Shown piece by piece: positions 34,117 to 34,464 of a DNA stretch of 34,464 bases (position 1 is its first letter; every line of letters starts with the position of its first letter). The position numbers and the translations under genes were made by a program. The notes beneath the pieces were generated by a model. The model saw only the letters and a list, made by a program, of their open reading frames with translations, was not told where the DNA came from and ran no database searches. The stretch is from Bacillota bacterium (GTDB lineage: Bacteria > Bacillota > UBA4882 > UBA8346), in assembly GCA_029553165.1 (NCBI GenBank), contig JAKPCT010000256.1:1-34464 (forward strand). The letters run 5' to 3'.

Positions 34117-34192
34117 TGGCGGCCCCGAGATGAGTCGAACATCCGACACACGGTTTAGGAAACCGCTGCTCTATCCTCTGAGCTACGGGGCC
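34117..34192 (-). tRNA. tRNA-Arg (anticodon CCT)
   Basis: The 76-base minus-strand sequence folds as a complete cloverleaf. The acceptor stem is GGCCCCG/CGGGGCC, the D arm is GCTC-GAGC, and the anticodon stem CGGTT/AACCG encloses CCT, which reads AGG. The T arm carries GTTCGACTC, and CCA is encoded at the 3' end. No variable-arm expansion is seen. The 3' end points towards the accessory patch at 30-34 kb, but I found no second copy of the tRNA end. Confidence 0.96.
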
Positions 34193-34209
34193 AAATTAGG
34201 AGCATAAAT

Positions 34210-34238
34210 ATTATACCAAAAAAAGACCGGTTCGACAA
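34210..34238 (-). promoter_or_regulatory. Promoter of the tRNA-Arg gene
   Basis: On the minus strand TTGTCG (34238-34233), a 17-base spacer and TATAAT (34215-34210) lie about 18 bases before the tRNA's 5' end, a strong sigma-A-type layout for a tRNA gene. Confidence 0.8.
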
Positions 34239-34327
34239 CTTACAAAAAGCGGCACGATAGCGTCAAGACACTGTAGTAGTTTTTTAAAAACGAAGAAGTC
34301 CTCGCCTGAAACGAGTATTTTTATATA

Positions 34328-34462
34328 TTATGAACACGCAAAAGCCAAAGATAGCCCCCGCAATGCCTCATACAGAAAGCTTTTCGGGCCTTTTAGTACC
34401 GGTATATTATCTAATACTTCCCGCGCTACTCTTAACTTCTTCCGCTCCGTTTCCAGGCGTTC
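34328..34462 (-). CDS. C-terminal end of an unidentified protein (runs off the right edge)
   Basis: From the edge, 44 codons are open on the minus strand to a stop at 34328-34330. The sequence, ERLETERKKLRVAREVLD followed by NIPVLKGPKSFLYEALRG and LSLAFACS, has protein-like composition: a charged helix, then a hydrophobic end. The start is outside the window. I recognise no family. Between its stop and the tRNA promoter (34239-34327) I see only a weak four-base hairpin. Confidence 0.45.
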   Translation of the reverse strand, partial: ERLETERKKLRVAREVLDNIPVLKGPKSFLYEALRGLSLAFACS

Positions 34463-34464
34463 TT

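Noticed and set aside
34117-34192. Search for a duplicated tRNA 3' end marking an integrated element
   Set aside because: I could not find a second copy of the T-arm/acceptor sequence in the window.

Overview
The window looks like the chromosome of an anaerobic or facultatively anaerobic, low-to-moderate-GC member of the Bacillota (clostridia-like). The reasons are strong purine-rich Shine-Dalgarno sites with frequent TTG/GTG starts, the oxygen-independent ThiH route of thiazole synthesis, a short clostridial-type ThiC, LuxS, and a LacI-type sensor fused to a histidine kinase. I cannot name a species from the sequence alone. Almost everything up to 28.8 kb is read on the minus strand.

Layout. 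Positions 1-720 are a decayed edge: the 3' end of an IS3-type transposase, a frameshifted pseudogene and one small membrane protein. Positions 936-6621 hold a complete thiamine operon, read leftwards: promoter, TPP riboswitch, conditional terminator, a group II intron remnant, then thiS-thiG-thiH-thiF-thiE-thiC. The thiE product carries an N-terminal domain resembling ThiD2, which would supply the otherwise missing HMP-phosphate kinase. Positions 6630-17022 are an AT-rich accessory block. Two giant paralogous proteins with DUF4116-like 25-residue repeats (9 and 12 copies) flank a truncated, apparently cysteine-less ProA/aldehyde-dehydrogenase-like protein, and a 12-repeat ankyrin protein follows. 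This block is the best candidate here for an undescribed system.

Positions 17118-21645 are more ordinary: two small membrane proteins, an M23 peptidase gene split by a frameshift, luxS and the SAH/MTA nucleosidase gene (adjacent steps of S-adenosylhomocysteine recycling and AI-2 formation), the engB GTPase gene and an AEC-family transporter. Positions 21772-28810 form a signalling operon. It has two paralogous soluble histidine kinases with LacI-like ligand domains, then a REC-GGDEF-EAL response regulator whose EAL domain has lost key residues. The plus-strand pair that follows is a bacteriohemerythrin and an AlkA-like DNA glycosylase.

Positions 30156-34192 are a second accessory patch next to tRNA-Arg(CCT). 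It contains a lipoprotein/membrane protein pair, a 5'-nucleotidase-like remnant, two tiny DNA-binding proteins beside a repeat-rich divergent promoter, and two copies of a 102-residue protein (93 of 102 residues identical) flanking an HD-domain protein and a regulator remnant. A small zinc-ribbon protein and the tRNA close the patch. The right edge holds the C-terminus of an unrecognised protein. Family assignments rest on motif recognition by eye; no database search was run.
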